A stretch of DNA of 33,604 bases from JBDIAR01 sp039812545 (GTDB lineage Bacteria; Actinomycetota; Actinomycetes; Actinomycetales; Dermatophilaceae): positions 1 to 33,604 of the forward strand of contig JBDIAR010000009.1 in NCBI GenBank assembly GCA_039812545.1, given 5' to 3'. Shown here piece by piece: positions 1 to 6,819 of this stretch. The position numbers were made by a program, and so were the translations under genes. The notes beneath the pieces are model-generated. The model worked only from the letters and a program-made list of their open reading frames with translations, did no database searches and was not told the DNA's origin. Position 1 is the stretch's first letter. The number at the start of each line of letters is the position of its first letter.

Positions 1-683
1 GCGCTGCGCCCGTGCAGTCCGAAGGCGTCCCGGTCGCCGCGCACGTGGCGCACCGACCGGTCCGGGCCGACGCGCCCGAGCGCATTGCCGCGCGGCGAGT
101 GCAGGACGACGCCGGTGTGGCACGGCAGTCCCTGCGCCTCGGGCGCGTCGACGAACCCGTGCTCGTAGAGGTCGTTGACCGTTTCGGCGGACACGTCGAG
201 TTCGACGATGCCGGTCCAGCCGGTGTCCACGGCCATCTCCGCGCGGTACTCCTGCGCCTCCAGACCCACGGCGGACGCCTTGACCCGCATCGGCAGGTCC
301 TTGGACACCACGACGACCTCGCGACCCTCGACGGCGAGGTTCTTGGCGACGGCCAGGATGCGAGAGTCGTTGTCCCCCAACCGGAAACCGGCCGGCAGGA
401 CGCCCGGGTCGGCGTGGTTGAGTTCGACCCGGATGGTCCCGCCGGCTTCCCCGACCGGCAGCGCGTGGTCGAGCCGACCCTCGCGGACCCGCAGATCGTC
501 CAACAACCGCAGCGCCGTTCGAGCGAAATAGCCGAGCTCGGGGTGGTGGCGTTTGGCCTCCAGTTCGGTGATGACCACGAGCGGCAGGACCACCTCGTGT
601 TCGTCGAAGCGGAACATCGACTTGGGGTCCGAGAGCAGGACCGAGGTGTCGAGGACGTACGTCAGGCGCTGCCCATCGGTCAT
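1..683 (-). CDS. phoH2: PhoH family protein with N-terminal PIN domain (PhoH2), C-terminus outside window
   Basis: The gene reads leftward from an ATG at 683 and runs off the left edge, leaving about 227 N-terminal residues. The protein opens with YVLDTSVLLSDP, then PLVVITELEAKRHH and, later, LGDNDSRILAVAKNL and VVVVSKDLPMRVKA. These are the acidic-residue motifs of a PIN ribonuclease domain, about residues 8-140. In PhoH2 proteins (Rv1095 in M. tuberculosis) this domain precedes a PhoH ATPase/helicase domain, and the pair is known as an RNA-unwinding and RNA-cleaving enzyme. The ATPase half with its Walker motifs is not in the window. A GGAGAGG Shine-Dalgarno sequence lies about 9 bases before the ATG. 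It follows moeZ on the same strand after about 140 bases containing a hairpin, so it probably has its own transcript. Confidence 0.85.
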   Translation of the reverse strand, partial: MTDGQRLTYVLDTSVLLSDPKSMFRFDEHEVVLPLVVITELEAKRHHPELGYFARTALRLLDDLRVREGRLDHALPVGEAGGTIRVELNHADPGVLPAGFRLGDNDSRILAVAKNLAVEGREVVVVSKDLPMRVKASAVGLEAQEYRAEMAVDTGWTGIVELDVSAETVNDLYEHGFVDAPEAQGLPCHTGVVLHSPRGNALGRVGPDRSVRHVRGDRDAFGLHGRS

Positions 684-725
684 CCGAGAAAGCCTCTCCG
701 GCCGGGCGCCGTGCCCGTCGCCTAT

Positions 726-745
726 CGGCACGGTATGCCGTGCCG
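726..745 (-). terminator. Hairpin between moeZ and phoH2 containing the dispersed GTATGCC motif
   Basis: The arms CGGCACGG (726-733) and CCGTGCCG (738-745) form a perfect 8 bp stem with a TATG loop. It lies downstream of moeZ in the leftward direction and upstream of phoH2. There is no T run, as is common for actinobacterial terminators. The loop and right arm contain one copy of the dispersed GTATGCC motif (733-739). Confidence 0.55.
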
Positions 746-825
746 GCTCGCGCCCGGCGCGCGACGCGCCGTGTTCACCAACTGGTCGGATTCGGCATCG
801 CCGACCGGCGAACCGGGTCGATCGG

Positions 826-1950
826 TCAGTACGTCGCCCCCGTCGGGTCGACCTCGCGCACCCAGGCCAGCACCCCGCCGGTCAGGTTCCGGACGCCGCC
901 GGGTCCGTGGTCGGCGTCGACGCCGCGTTCGGTCAGGTATGCCAGAGCTTGCGCCGAGCGCGCCCCGGACTTGCAGTACACGACGAGGGGGCCGGCCGGC
1001 AGCGACGCCCCCGCGAGCAGTTCCGCCAGCGGCACCGACACCGAACCCGGAATGGACACGATCGCCCGCTCCCACGGCTCTCGGACGTCGACCACCGTCA
1101 CGGCACCGCCTGCCAGCAGCTGCGCGAGTTCGACCGGCCCGACCTCGCCCGGGAGGGCCGCCTCGCAGACCTCCTCGGCAACCTCGACCAGCTCGGTCAC
1201 CGGCATACGGCTCGGATCGGCCCGTACGGGAATCTCCCCCCAACTGGCCTCCAGCGCGTCGTAGACGAGCAACCGGCCGACCAGGCTGCGCCCGACACCG
1301 GTCACCAGTTTGACCACCTCGGTACCCATCGCCGCACCGATCGAGGCGCACAGCACCCCGAAGACCCCCGCCTCCGCGCACGACGGCACCAGGGCCGGAT
1401 CCAACGGCGTCGGGAACAGGTCGCGATAGGTCGGCCCCCGCCCCGCCCAGAACACCGTCACCTGGCCGTCGAAACGCAGGATCGATCCCCACACGCACGG
1501 CTTGCGGAGGATTTCGCAGGCGTCCGAGGCGAGATAGCGCGTCGCGAAATTGTCCGTCCCGTCGACGATCACGTCGTATGCCGCGAACAGTTCCAGAGCG
1601 TTGCCGGCGCCCAGCCGGACCGGGTGCCGCTCGACGACGACCGCCGGATCGAGCCGGGCGATGGCATCGGCGGCGGAGTCCACCTTGAGGCGGCCGATAT
1701 CGGCGACGCCGTGGATGACCTGCCGGTGCAGATTGGACTCCTCGACCCGGTCGTCGTCGACGATGCCGATCGTTCCGACCCCCGCGGCGGCGAGATACGC
1801 CAACACCGGCGATCCGAGGCCACCGGCTCCGAGGACGAGCACACTGGCGGCGGCCAAGCCGGCCTGTCCCTCGACCCCGACCCCGGGCAGGATCACCTGT
1901 CGGCTGTACCGGCGCAGCCGCTGCGGCGACAGCGCACCCTCATCCGTCAT
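826..1950 (-). CDS. moeZ: Adenylyltransferase/sulfurtransferase MoeZ (ThiF/MoeB domain plus rhodanese)
   Basis: A 374-residue protein with two domains. The N-terminal ThiF/MoeB/E1-like domain (about 1-260) has the nucleotide loop VLVLGAGGLGSPVLAYLAAA, the SNLHRQVIH segment and PSCAEAGVFGVLC. The C-terminal rhodanese domain (about 275-374) has VTVVDVREPWE and the active-site loop VVYCKSGARSA with its cysteine. Family knowledge: MoeBR/MoeZ adenylates the C-terminal Gly-Gly of sulfur carriers such as MoaD, ThiS or CysO and delivers sulfur for molybdopterin, thiamine or cysteine synthesis. The CxxC zinc pairs of classic MoeB are not seen, which is normal for MoeZ. The ATG at 1950 is used; the repeats just upstream carry a GAGGA Shine-Dalgarno-like sequence. 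It follows uppS by 54 bases on the same strand. Confidence 0.9.
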   Translation of the reverse strand: MTDEGALSPQRLRRYSRQVILPGVGVEGQAGLAAASVLVLGAGGLGSPVLAYLAAAGVGTIGIVDDDRVEESNLHRQVIHGVADIGRLKVDSAADAIARLDPAVVVERHPVRLGAGNALELFAAYDVIVDGTDNFATRYLASDACEILRKPCVWGSILRFDGQVTVFWAGRGPTYRDLFPTPLDPALVPSCAEAGVFGVLCASIGAAMGTEVVKLVTGVGRSLVGRLLVYDALEASWGEIPVRADPSRMPVTELVEVAEEVCEAALPGEVGPVELAQLLAGGAVTVVDVREPWERAIVSIPGSVSVPLAELLAGASLPAGPLVVYCKSGARSAQALAYLTERGVDADHGPGGVRNLTGGVLAWVREVDPTGATY

Positions 1951-1957
1951 CGCCGCT

Positions 1958-2009
1958 CCCGATCCTCACTCCCGATCCTCACACCCGATCCTCACAGCCG
2001 ATCCTCACA
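1958..2009. repeat. Four tandem copies of a 13-base unit between uppS and moeZ
   Basis: Four consecutive units of CCCGATCCTCACA, with single-base changes, fill 1958-1970, 1971-1983, 1984-1996 and 1997-2009. The last copy overlaps the uppS stop codon (2005-2007). Read leftward each unit is TGTGAGGATCGGG, so every copy holds a TGA stop and a GAGGA Shine-Dalgarno-like core. The copy nearest moeZ lies about 10 bases from its ATG. The period is not a multiple of three, so copy-number change would not extend a reading frame. Confidence 0.85.
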
Positions 2010-2763
2010 CCCCGAAGCGGCGCTGCCGACCGGCATACGCGCGCAGGGCCCGCAGGAAGTCGACCTTGCGGAAGTCGGGCCAGTACGCCTCGCAGAAGTA
2101 GAACTCGCTCTTGGCGCTCTGCCACAACAGGAAGCCGCCGAGCCGTTGCTCGCCCGAGGTCCGGATCACCAAGTCCGGATCGGGCTGGCCACGGGTGTAA
2201 AGGTGTTCGCCGATGTCGTCGGCGGTGATCTCGTGCGCGATCTGGTCGAGGGTCTCCCCGCGGGCCGCGCGTTCGAGCAGCAGGTCCCGTACGGCGTCGG
2301 CGATCTCGCGCCGGCCACCGTAGGGCGCGGCGATGTTGACCGTCATCCCGGCCACCCGCTCGGTCCGGGCGACCGCGGCCCGGATGCCGTCGGCGGCCTC
2401 GGCGGGCAGCAGGTCGATGGCCCCGACCGCGTTGAGCCGCCACCGGCCGGTGTCGGCCAGGTCGCTGACCGCGGTTTCGATGATCTTCAGCAGCGGCGCG
2501 AGTTCGACCGGGTCGCGGTGCAGGTTGTCGGTCGACAGTAGCCACAGCGTCACGTACTCGACCCCGGCCTCCTCGCACCAGATCAGGAGGTCCTGGATCT
2601 TGTCGGCACCGGCCTGATGGCCGTGCGCCGTTCCCTCCCCGCGCAGTTTGGCCCAGCGGCGGTTGCCGTCGAGCATGACGGCCACGTGCCGGGGGCGGGC
2701 GTCGCGCGCGAGGTCGTGGGCCAGCCGGCGTTCGTACACCCCGTAGACGAGGTCACGCAGCAT
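2005..2763 (-). CDS. uppS: Isoprenyl transferase (cis-prenyl diphosphate synthase, UppS family)
   Basis: A 252-residue cis-prenyltransferase. The sequence shows HVAVMLDGNRRWAKLRG with catalytic Asp near residue 32, then GHQAGADKIQDLLIWCEEAG, TLWLLSTDNLHRDPVEL, PYGGRREIADAVRDLL and DLVIRTSGEQRLGGFLLWQ, which are the conserved UppS regions in order. The start LRDLVYGVYERRL and the position beside hemolysin III match the short-chain enzyme Rv1086 (Z,E-farnesyl diphosphate synthase) more than the main decaprenyl synthase, so the product may be a short precursor for decaprenyl phosphate. The open frame continues upstream to 2913, but the ATG at 2763 has a strong GGAGGG site 9 bases before it and gives the usual family length. 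It is divergent from the hemolysin III gene. Confidence 0.9.
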   Translation of the reverse strand: MLRDLVYGVYERRLAHDLARDARPRHVAVMLDGNRRWAKLRGEGTAHGHQAGADKIQDLLIWCEEAGVEYVTLWLLSTDNLHRDPVELAPLLKIIETAVSDLADTGRWRLNAVGAIDLLPAEAADGIRAAVARTERVAGMTVNIAAPYGGRREIADAVRDLLLERAARGETLDQIAHEITADDIGEHLYTRGQPDPDLVIRTSGEQRLGGFLLWQSAKSEFYFCEAYWPDFRKVDFLRALRAYAGRQRRFGV

Positions 2764-2913
2764 GCTTGGGATCCCTCCTGACGGAGCGCGGCGGGCGAGT
2801 GCAACTCTGGCGGCCACGGCCGGGGAGACCGGCGCGCGATGCGCAGGCCCAAGGTATCGCGGAGTGGGTCGCAACGCGCTCTTCGCCGAGAGTTCATCCT
2901 CCGAGGGACTCAC

Positions 2914-2933
2914 AACCTACGCGACCGTAGGTT
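2914..2933. promoter_or_regulatory. 20-base inverted repeat, probable operator of the hemolysin III gene
   Basis: The arms AACCTACG (2914-2921) and CGTAGGTT (2926-2933) are perfect inverse complements around CGAC. The site ends 12 bases before the hemolysin III ATG and lies in the divergent region shared with uppS. Its size and symmetry fit a TetR-type dimer. No regulator gene lies nearby, so the cognate protein is unknown. Confidence 0.6.
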
Positions 2934-2945
2934 ATTCTTGGAGCC

Positions 2946-3620
2946 ATGAGCAGGTATGCCGAGGCGCTGGCCATCGGTCCGGTCAAGCCGGCGATGCGCG
3001 GCTGGCTTCATGCCGCGATGTTCCCGATCGTCCTGGTCGCCGGCGCCGTCCTCGTGGCTCTGGCCCACCCGGGCGTCCCCCGGATGGCCGCCGTGGTGTT
3101 CGTCGCCAGCGCCGCGATCCTGTTCGGCACGTCGGCGGTGTTCCACCGCGGTCACTGGGGCCCGCGGGCCTACACCTTCCTTCGGCGGCTCGACCACTCG
3201 AATATCTTCGTCATCATCGCCGGCAGTTACACGCCGTTCGCGTTGTGTCTGCTCCCCTCCGCTCAGGCCAAGGTGCTGCTGACCGTGGTCTGGTCCGGAG
3301 CCGCGGCCGGAGTGATCTTCAAACTGGCCTGGCTGCATGCCCCGCGCTGGGTGAGCACCCCGATCTATGTCGCGCTCGGCTGGGTGGCGGTCTTCTACAT
3401 CCGTCCGATGATCGACATCGGCGGCCCTCTCGTGGTCTCCCTGATCGCCGCCGGGGGCCTGCTCTACACCGCCGGCGCGGTGGTGTACGGCCTCAAGCGA
3501 CCGAATCCGAGCCCGCGCTGGTTCGGGTTCCACGAGGTCTTCCACGCCCTGACGGTGCTCGCCTTCGCCGCCCACTTCGCGGCCGCGATCCTGGTGATCG
3601 GCGCGCCCGCGCCCGCCTGA
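2946..3620 (+). CDS. Hemolysin III family (YqfA/PAQR-related) membrane protein
   Basis: A 224-residue integral membrane protein with about seven hydrophobic segments. The family signature is visible: AAILFGTSAVFHRGHWGP, RRLDHSNIFVIIAGSYTPF and, near the end, FHEVFHALTVLAFAAHF. The conserved Ser, His and Asp residues are those that form the metal site in the related PAQR/CREST membrane hydrolases. The physiological role in bacteria is unsettled; a role in membrane lipid homeostasis is inferred from the superfamily. It matches Rv1085c in content and in position beside the prenyl transferase. A GGAG lies only a few bases before the ATG. The fourth and fifth codons contain a GTATGCC motif (2954-2960). 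A 20-base palindrome sits directly upstream. Confidence 0.88.
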   Translation: MSRYAEALAIGPVKPAMRGWLHAAMFPIVLVAGAVLVALAHPGVPRMAAVVFVASAAILFGTSAVFHRGHWGPRAYTFLRRLDHSNIFVIIAGSYTPFALCLLPSAQAKVLLTVVWSGAAAGVIFKLAWLHAPRWVSTPIYVALGWVAVFYIRPMIDIGGPLVVSLIAAGGLLYTAGAVVYGLKRPNPSPRWFGFHEVFHALTVLAFAAHFAAAILVIGAPAPA

Positions 3621-3642
3621 GCCCTCGGCAGAGGCGGGCGCG
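3608..3642. terminator. Bidirectional hairpin after the hemolysin III gene
   Basis: CGCGCCCGCCT (3608-3618) and AGGCGGGCGCG (3632-3642) form a perfect 11 bp stem around a 13-base loop. The left arm overlaps the last codons of the hemolysin III gene. The convergent NlpC/P60-like gene ends at 3662, so the hairpin can serve both genes. Confidence 0.75.
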
Positions 3643-3661
3643 GACGCGGAACGCCATCAAG

Positions 3662-4300
3662 TCAACGACCCGGCCAGTCCCCCGGTGCGTAAGACCATCC
3701 GAGGAATCCGCTCGGGAATCCCATGACCTGGACCGTGGTGTGGTTGCCGTAGGTCGTCAAGACCCCGCCGCTGACGAAGGTTCCGTCGCCACGGGAGATC
3801 ATCACGTGTCCGTAGCCCTGATCCCAGGCCGGGTTGCTGGAGAACACGAGGGCTCCCACCGGTATGCCGGTCGTCGAGGTTCTGATCGCCCCGGCATTCC
3901 GCAGGGCCGCGTAGGCCGAGATGGCCGAGGGGTAACGGTTGCTGGTGCCGTAGGCATTCTCGACGAAGCGTTCGCAGAGACCGGCATACGACATGGACCC
4001 GATCATGGAGTTGGCCCACGCGAGCGCACGAGACTCGCGCGACGCGGTCGTACACGGTGCGGTGACCGGATCATTCGAGCCGGTGTTGATGTCGACGTCG
4101 GCGACATAGCCGCCGTCGGTCGTCCGGTACCAGAGGTTGTCCCAGCCGCCCGGAATCCACGGGCTGTAGTAGCCCTTGACGGACTGCCCGCGCTCGTAGC
4201 ACGCCAGCGCGACACCCGTCCCTCGGCCGTACCAGCCGTACTGGGTGGTGTTCAGTGTCGGGCCGGCCATCCGCTGCGTCGTCGCCATCACCGTTGCCAC
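3662..4300 (-). CDS. SH3-like plus NlpC/P60-CHAP-like cysteine hydrolase, N-terminus uncertain
   Basis: About 212 residues from the first ATG. Residues about 25-85 (GQSVKGYYSPW, GWDNLWYRTTDGGYVADVDI) look like a bacterial SH3 domain. Residues about 95-212 look like an NlpC/P60 or CHAP fold: a probable nucleophile in YAGLCERFVENAYG, then PVGALVFSSNP and GHVMISRGDGTFVSGG with a probable catalytic His. Enzymes of this class cut peptidoglycan peptides or cross-links outside the membrane, so a signal peptide is expected, but none is seen. The frame stays open upstream, through GIGAQSAQAAP, which resembles the end of a signal peptide, and on into Arg-rich sequence, without an ATG or hydrophobic core. 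GTG codons at 4303 and 4312 are alternative starts. The N-terminus may be damaged or annotated too short. Nothing suggests it belongs to an operon with its neighbours. Confidence 0.6.
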   Translation of the reverse strand: MATVMATTQRMAGPTLNTTQYGWYGRGTGVALACYERGQSVKGYYSPWIPGGWDNLWYRTTDGGYVADVDINTGSNDPVTAPCTTASRESRALAWANSMIGSMSYAGLCERFVENAYGTSNRYPSAISAYAALRNAGAIRTSTTGIPVGALVFSSNPAWDQGYGHVMISRGDGTFVSGGVLTTYGNHTTVQVMGFPSGFLGWSYAPGDWPGR

Positions 4301-4355
4301 CGGAGCGGCCTGTGCGGACTGCGCGCCGATACCGACACCGGTCCCGCCTGAGGGG

Positions 4356-4625
4356 TCAGGCCGTCGTCGACGAGTTCGGCGTGCCCTCGGCGGCCTCGCG
4401 GGCCAACTCCTCCTCGCGCTCGGCGAACCGGATCTTGCGCAGGTGCTTGTTCAGGCTGCGGCTGATGATCCAGACCGCGATCGCGAGGCAGAAGAACACC
4501 AGAAAGGCCAGGAAGCCGTAGTTGCTCTTGCTCGCCACCACGTCCGGGTTGTCGGCGTCGACGAAGAACCGATGACCGTGCAGGTGGGCCAGATTCGCGC
4601 CGAGCCGATCGAATACCGTTGTCAT
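4356..4625 (-). CDS. Small single-span membrane protein coupled to mca (Rv1083-like)
   Basis: An 89-residue protein starting MTTVFDRLGANLAHLHGH. It has one strongly hydrophobic stretch (GFLAFLVFFCLAIAVWIIS, about residues 38-57) followed by a basic and acidic cytoplasmic tail (RKIRFAEREEELAREAAE). Its ATG at 4623-4625 overlaps the mca stop codon in an ATGA arrangement, so translation is very probably coupled. M. tuberculosis has an 88-residue protein (Rv1083) in the same place. No biochemical role is known. The coupling suggests it works with Mca or the mycothiol detoxification pathway, but that is inference. Confidence 0.8.
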   Translation of the reverse strand: MTTVFDRLGANLAHLHGHRFFVDADNPDVVASKSNYGFLAFLVFFCLAIAVWIISRSLNKHLRKIRFAEREEELAREAAEGTPNSSTTA

Positions 4626-5617
4626 GTCGTCACCTTCTGCTCTTCTGATCGACCTTCTGGTCTGATCGCCGGTGTCTGATCGATGCGTCCGTCGTACTGG
4701 ATCGGCCGGTCCGCGACCGCCCCGAGAACCTCGCCGATCGCGTCGGCGTCGGCGCTGGAGGCGAATCCCGCAAACAGGTCGTCCTCGCCCTCGGCGATGG
4801 GGACGTAACTCACCGCGGCCTCGTAGTCCTCGCTCGGCCACATCTGCTTCTGCAGTTCCAGCGGGACGAGGAACCATCGCCCGTCCGGGTCGATCTGGGT
4901 GGCGTGGGCCAGCAGGGCCGCATCGCGCACCTCGAAATAGTCGGCGCAGGGCACCCTCGTGGTGATGGTGCGCTCCGGCCGATCCCCCCACCCGGCGACC
5001 CATTCGGCATACGGGCTGTCCAGGCCCGCGGCCAGCATGGCCTCGTGCAGCGCCATCACCCGGGCCCGGCTGAACGTCTGGTGGTAGTACGTCTTCGGGA
5101 TGCGCCAGGGTGGCCCGGCGTGCGGGTATGCCGTGGGGTCGGCCGCCGCTTCGAGGGCCGCCATCGACACGACGTGGGTGTTGACGTGGTCCGGGTGCGG
5201 GTAACCCCCGAGTTCGTCGTAGGTCGTCATGACGTGCGGCCGGAATTCGCGGATCACCCGTACCAGCGCCTCGGTGGTCACCTCGATCGGTTCGAGCGCG
5301 AAACAGCCGTCCGGCAGGGGCGGCAACGGATCCCCCTCGGGGAATCCCGAATCGACGAACCCGAGCCAGGTGTGCTCGATGCCCAGCACCGCCGCGGCCT
5401 GGGCCATCTCGTCCCGACGCACCTGGGCCAGGTCGCGCAGAATGTGAGGATCATCACGCAGCTTGTCGTTGAGGACGTCGCCGCGCTCCCCGCCGGTGCA
5501 CGACACGACCCTGACCCGATGCCCGGCACGGGTGTATTTGGCCGTGGTCGCCGCACCCTTGCTCGACTCGTCGTCGGGATGGGCATGCACTGCCAATAGC
5601 CGGTACTGCTCGCCCAC
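4622..5617 (-). CDS. mca: Mycothiol S-conjugate amidase Mca
   Basis: About 331 residues of the LmbE/PIG-L zinc hydrolase family. The zinc-binding motif AVHAHPDDESSKG lies at residues about 9-21, and the second metal motif is GGYPHPDHVNTH. TYDELGGYPHPDH and KTYYHQTFSRARV are typical of Mca rather than MshB. Mca cleaves mycothiol S-conjugates to GlcN-Ins and a mercapturic acid that is exported, which detoxifies electrophiles in actinobacteria. The frame is open to an ATG at 5635, but the GTG at 5617 is preferred because GGAAAGGCGAG lies just upstream of it as a ribosome-binding site. It is followed in an ATGA overlap by a small membrane protein and is divergent from the DUF4307 gene. Confidence 0.92.
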   Translation of the reverse strand: MGEQYRLLAVHAHPDDESSKGAATTAKYTRAGHRVRVVSCTGGERGDVLNDKLRDDPHILRDLAQVRRDEMAQAAAVLGIEHTWLGFVDSGFPEGDPLPPLPDGCFALEPIEVTTEALVRVIREFRPHVMTTYDELGGYPHPDHVNTHVVSMAALEAAADPTAYPHAGPPWRIPKTYYHQTFSRARVMALHEAMLAAGLDSPYAEWVAGWGDRPERTITTRVPCADYFEVRDAALLAHATQIDPDGRWFLVPLELQKQMWPSEDYEAAVSYVPIAEGEDDLFAGFASSADADAIGEVLGAVADRPIQYDGRIDQTPAIRPEGRSEEQKVTT

Positions 5618-5666
5618 GCACTCGCCTTTCCACATGCGGTATGCCGTTCGGTACTCTCAACAGATC

Positions 5667-6077
5667 ATGTCATCTCTCCCGACAACAGCTGCGGATGCGG
5701 ACCCGGACGGGGTCGGCATCGAACCCGAGCGCACCGGCCAGCGCAAGTGGTGGATCATCGGCATCACCGGGTGTCTGCTGGCCACCGCCGTCGTCATCTG
5801 GTTCGGGCTGTCCGCGACTCTGGGCAAGGTCAGTTGGACGACCGTCGGGTACAAGGTCGTCGACGCCAAGACCGTCGAGCTGACCTTCGACGTGGACCGT
5901 CCGGTGGGGTCGGCCGCCATCTGCACGGTCCGCGCCCTGGCCGCCGACTTCGCCACAGTCGGGTCGGTCGACGTCCCCATTCCGGTGTCGACCGAACGGG
6001 TCACGGTCAACCACGCGACCATCCGGACCACGTCGCTGGCGGTCACCGGGGTCGTCCAGTTCTGCCGCAAGGCGTGA
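5667..6077 (+). CDS. DUF4307 membrane-anchored protein (Rv1081c-like)
   Basis: A 136-residue protein. A short cytoplasmic N-terminus ends in RTGQRKWWIIGITG, then one hydrophobic segment (about residues 28-50) and an extracytoplasmic domain with VSWTTVGYKVVDAKTVELTF and two conserved cysteines (AICTVRALA and VQFCRKA), which could form a disulfide once outside. This is the DUF4307 pattern. In M. tuberculosis the equivalent gene also sits between mca and greA. Function is unknown. The ATG at 5667 is preferred; the frame extends upstream, but that part overlaps mca on the other strand and has no hydrophobic or conserved content. Confidence 0.8.
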   Translation: MSSLPTTAADADPDGVGIEPERTGQRKWWIIGITGCLLATAVVIWFGLSATLGKVSWTTVGYKVVDAKTVELTFDVDRPVGSAAICTVRALAADFATVGSVDVPIPVSTERVTVNHATIRTTSLAVTGVVQFCRKA

Positions 6078-6084
6078 CGGCTGG

Positions 6085-6090
6085 TAGACT
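6085..6090 (+). promoter_or_regulatory. Possible -10 element (TAGACT) for the greA transcript
   Basis: TAGACT fits the actinobacterial TAnnnT -10 consensus and lies just after the DUF4307 stop codon. No clear -35 is seen 17 bases upstream. If used, the greA message would have a leader of more than 200 bases containing two GGCATAC motifs (6117, 6228). Confidence 0.3.
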
Positions 6091-6138
6091 TTTCGCTTAC
6101 GTTCTTCGGCCCCGGCGGCATACGCACATCAACCGCGC

Positions 6139-6279
6139 ATGCTGTCCGCGGGCCGTTTCGTCAGGATCGGCGGCGACGACAAAGGGGTGCCACCGACCGC
6201 GACGACCGGGCAACCGACTGACGGCCCGGCATACGACATCACGTTCGAAGCGGTGACCCGCGCCGGACGCGACGAGTAG
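6139..6279 (+). CDS. Possible 46-residue peptide in the greA leader, or a gene remnant
   Basis: The 236 bases between the DUF4307 gene and greA contain an open frame from ATG 6139 to TAG 6277-6279. The product begins MLSAGRFVRIGGDDKG and ends AYDITFEAVTRAGRDE. Roughly three quarters of its third codon positions are G or C, lower than in the flanking genes. No ribosome-binding site precedes the ATG and no family is recognised. It could be a leader peptide, a decayed gene end, or chance. The GGCATAC motif at 6228 falls inside it and is read as Ala-Tyr. Confidence 0.2.
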   Translation: MLSAGRFVRIGGDDKGVPPTATTGQPTDGPAYDITFEAVTRAGRDE

Positions 6280-6313
6280 GCCGGCCGGGTCGCTATTCAC
6301 AAGGAGGATCCAC

Positions 6314-6799
6314 GTGACCGACACCGCGGCCAGTTACCTGACCCAGGAGGCCTACGACCGGCTGCGCGCCGAGCTCGACCGGCTGTCCACCACGGGGCGC
6401 GCGGACATCGCCGCCAAGATCGAGGAGGCCCGGGAAGAGGGCGACCTGAAGGAGAACGGCGGTTACCACGCGGCCCGCGAGGAGCAGGGCAAGATGGAGG
6501 CCCGGATCCGCCAGCTCCAGCAGCTTTTGGACAACTCGGTGATCGGCGAGCCGCCGCCGGACGACGGCATCGTCGAGCCCGGCATGCTCGTCACCGTCGA
6601 GATGCCCGCGGGCGAGCAGCAATTCCTCCTCGGCAATCGCGAAATCGCGGACGGCTCCGGCCTGCAGGTGTTCAGCGAGAAGTCGCCGCTCGGGGCCGCC
6701 ATCAACGGCCATCGCGAGGGCGAAACCGTGAGCTACGTCGCCCCCAACGGCAAGACGATCACGGTCACGATCCGCAAGGCGACGCCGTACGAGAGCTGA
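6314..6799 (+). CDS. greA: Transcription elongation factor GreA
   Basis: A 161-residue protein, the normal length for GreA. The N-terminal coiled coil (about 1-80) carries LTQEAYDRLRAELDRLS and ARREEGDLKENGGYHAA-type sequence (here EAREEGDLKENGGYHAAREE). The acidic tip residues there reach into the RNA polymerase secondary channel. The C-terminal FKBP-like domain contains LQVFSEKSPLGAAINGHREG and the closing YVAPNGKTITVTIRKATPY. GreA stimulates RNA polymerase to cleave backtracked transcripts. The GTG start at 6314 follows a textbook AAGGAGGA at 6301-6308. The gene has a leader of over 230 bases. It converges with the MutL-like gene, whose stop lies 20 bases away. Confidence 0.96.
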   Translation: MTDTAASYLTQEAYDRLRAELDRLSTTGRADIAAKIEEAREEGDLKENGGYHAAREEQGKMEARIRQLQQLLDNSVIGEPPPDDGIVEPGMLVTVEMPAGEQQFLLGNREIADGSGLQVFSEKSPLGAAINGHREGETVSYVAPNGKTITVTIRKATPYES

Positions 6800-6819
6800 G
6801 TCGCCACCTCGTCGCGCGA

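Noticed and set aside
553..2541. Long open frame on the + strand across phoH2, moeZ and uppS
   Set aside because: It is the antisense of three recognised leftward genes, has no family motifs, and reflects the high G+C content.
2764..2913. 50-codon N-terminal extension of UppS
   Set aside because: The extension is not conserved in the family and the ATG at 2763 has a strong GGAGGG site at the right distance.
3662..4300. Prophage lysin, i.e. phage region
   Set aside because: The NlpC/P60-like gene is alone; flanking genes are core chromosomal genes with conserved order. No phage structural or integration genes are present.
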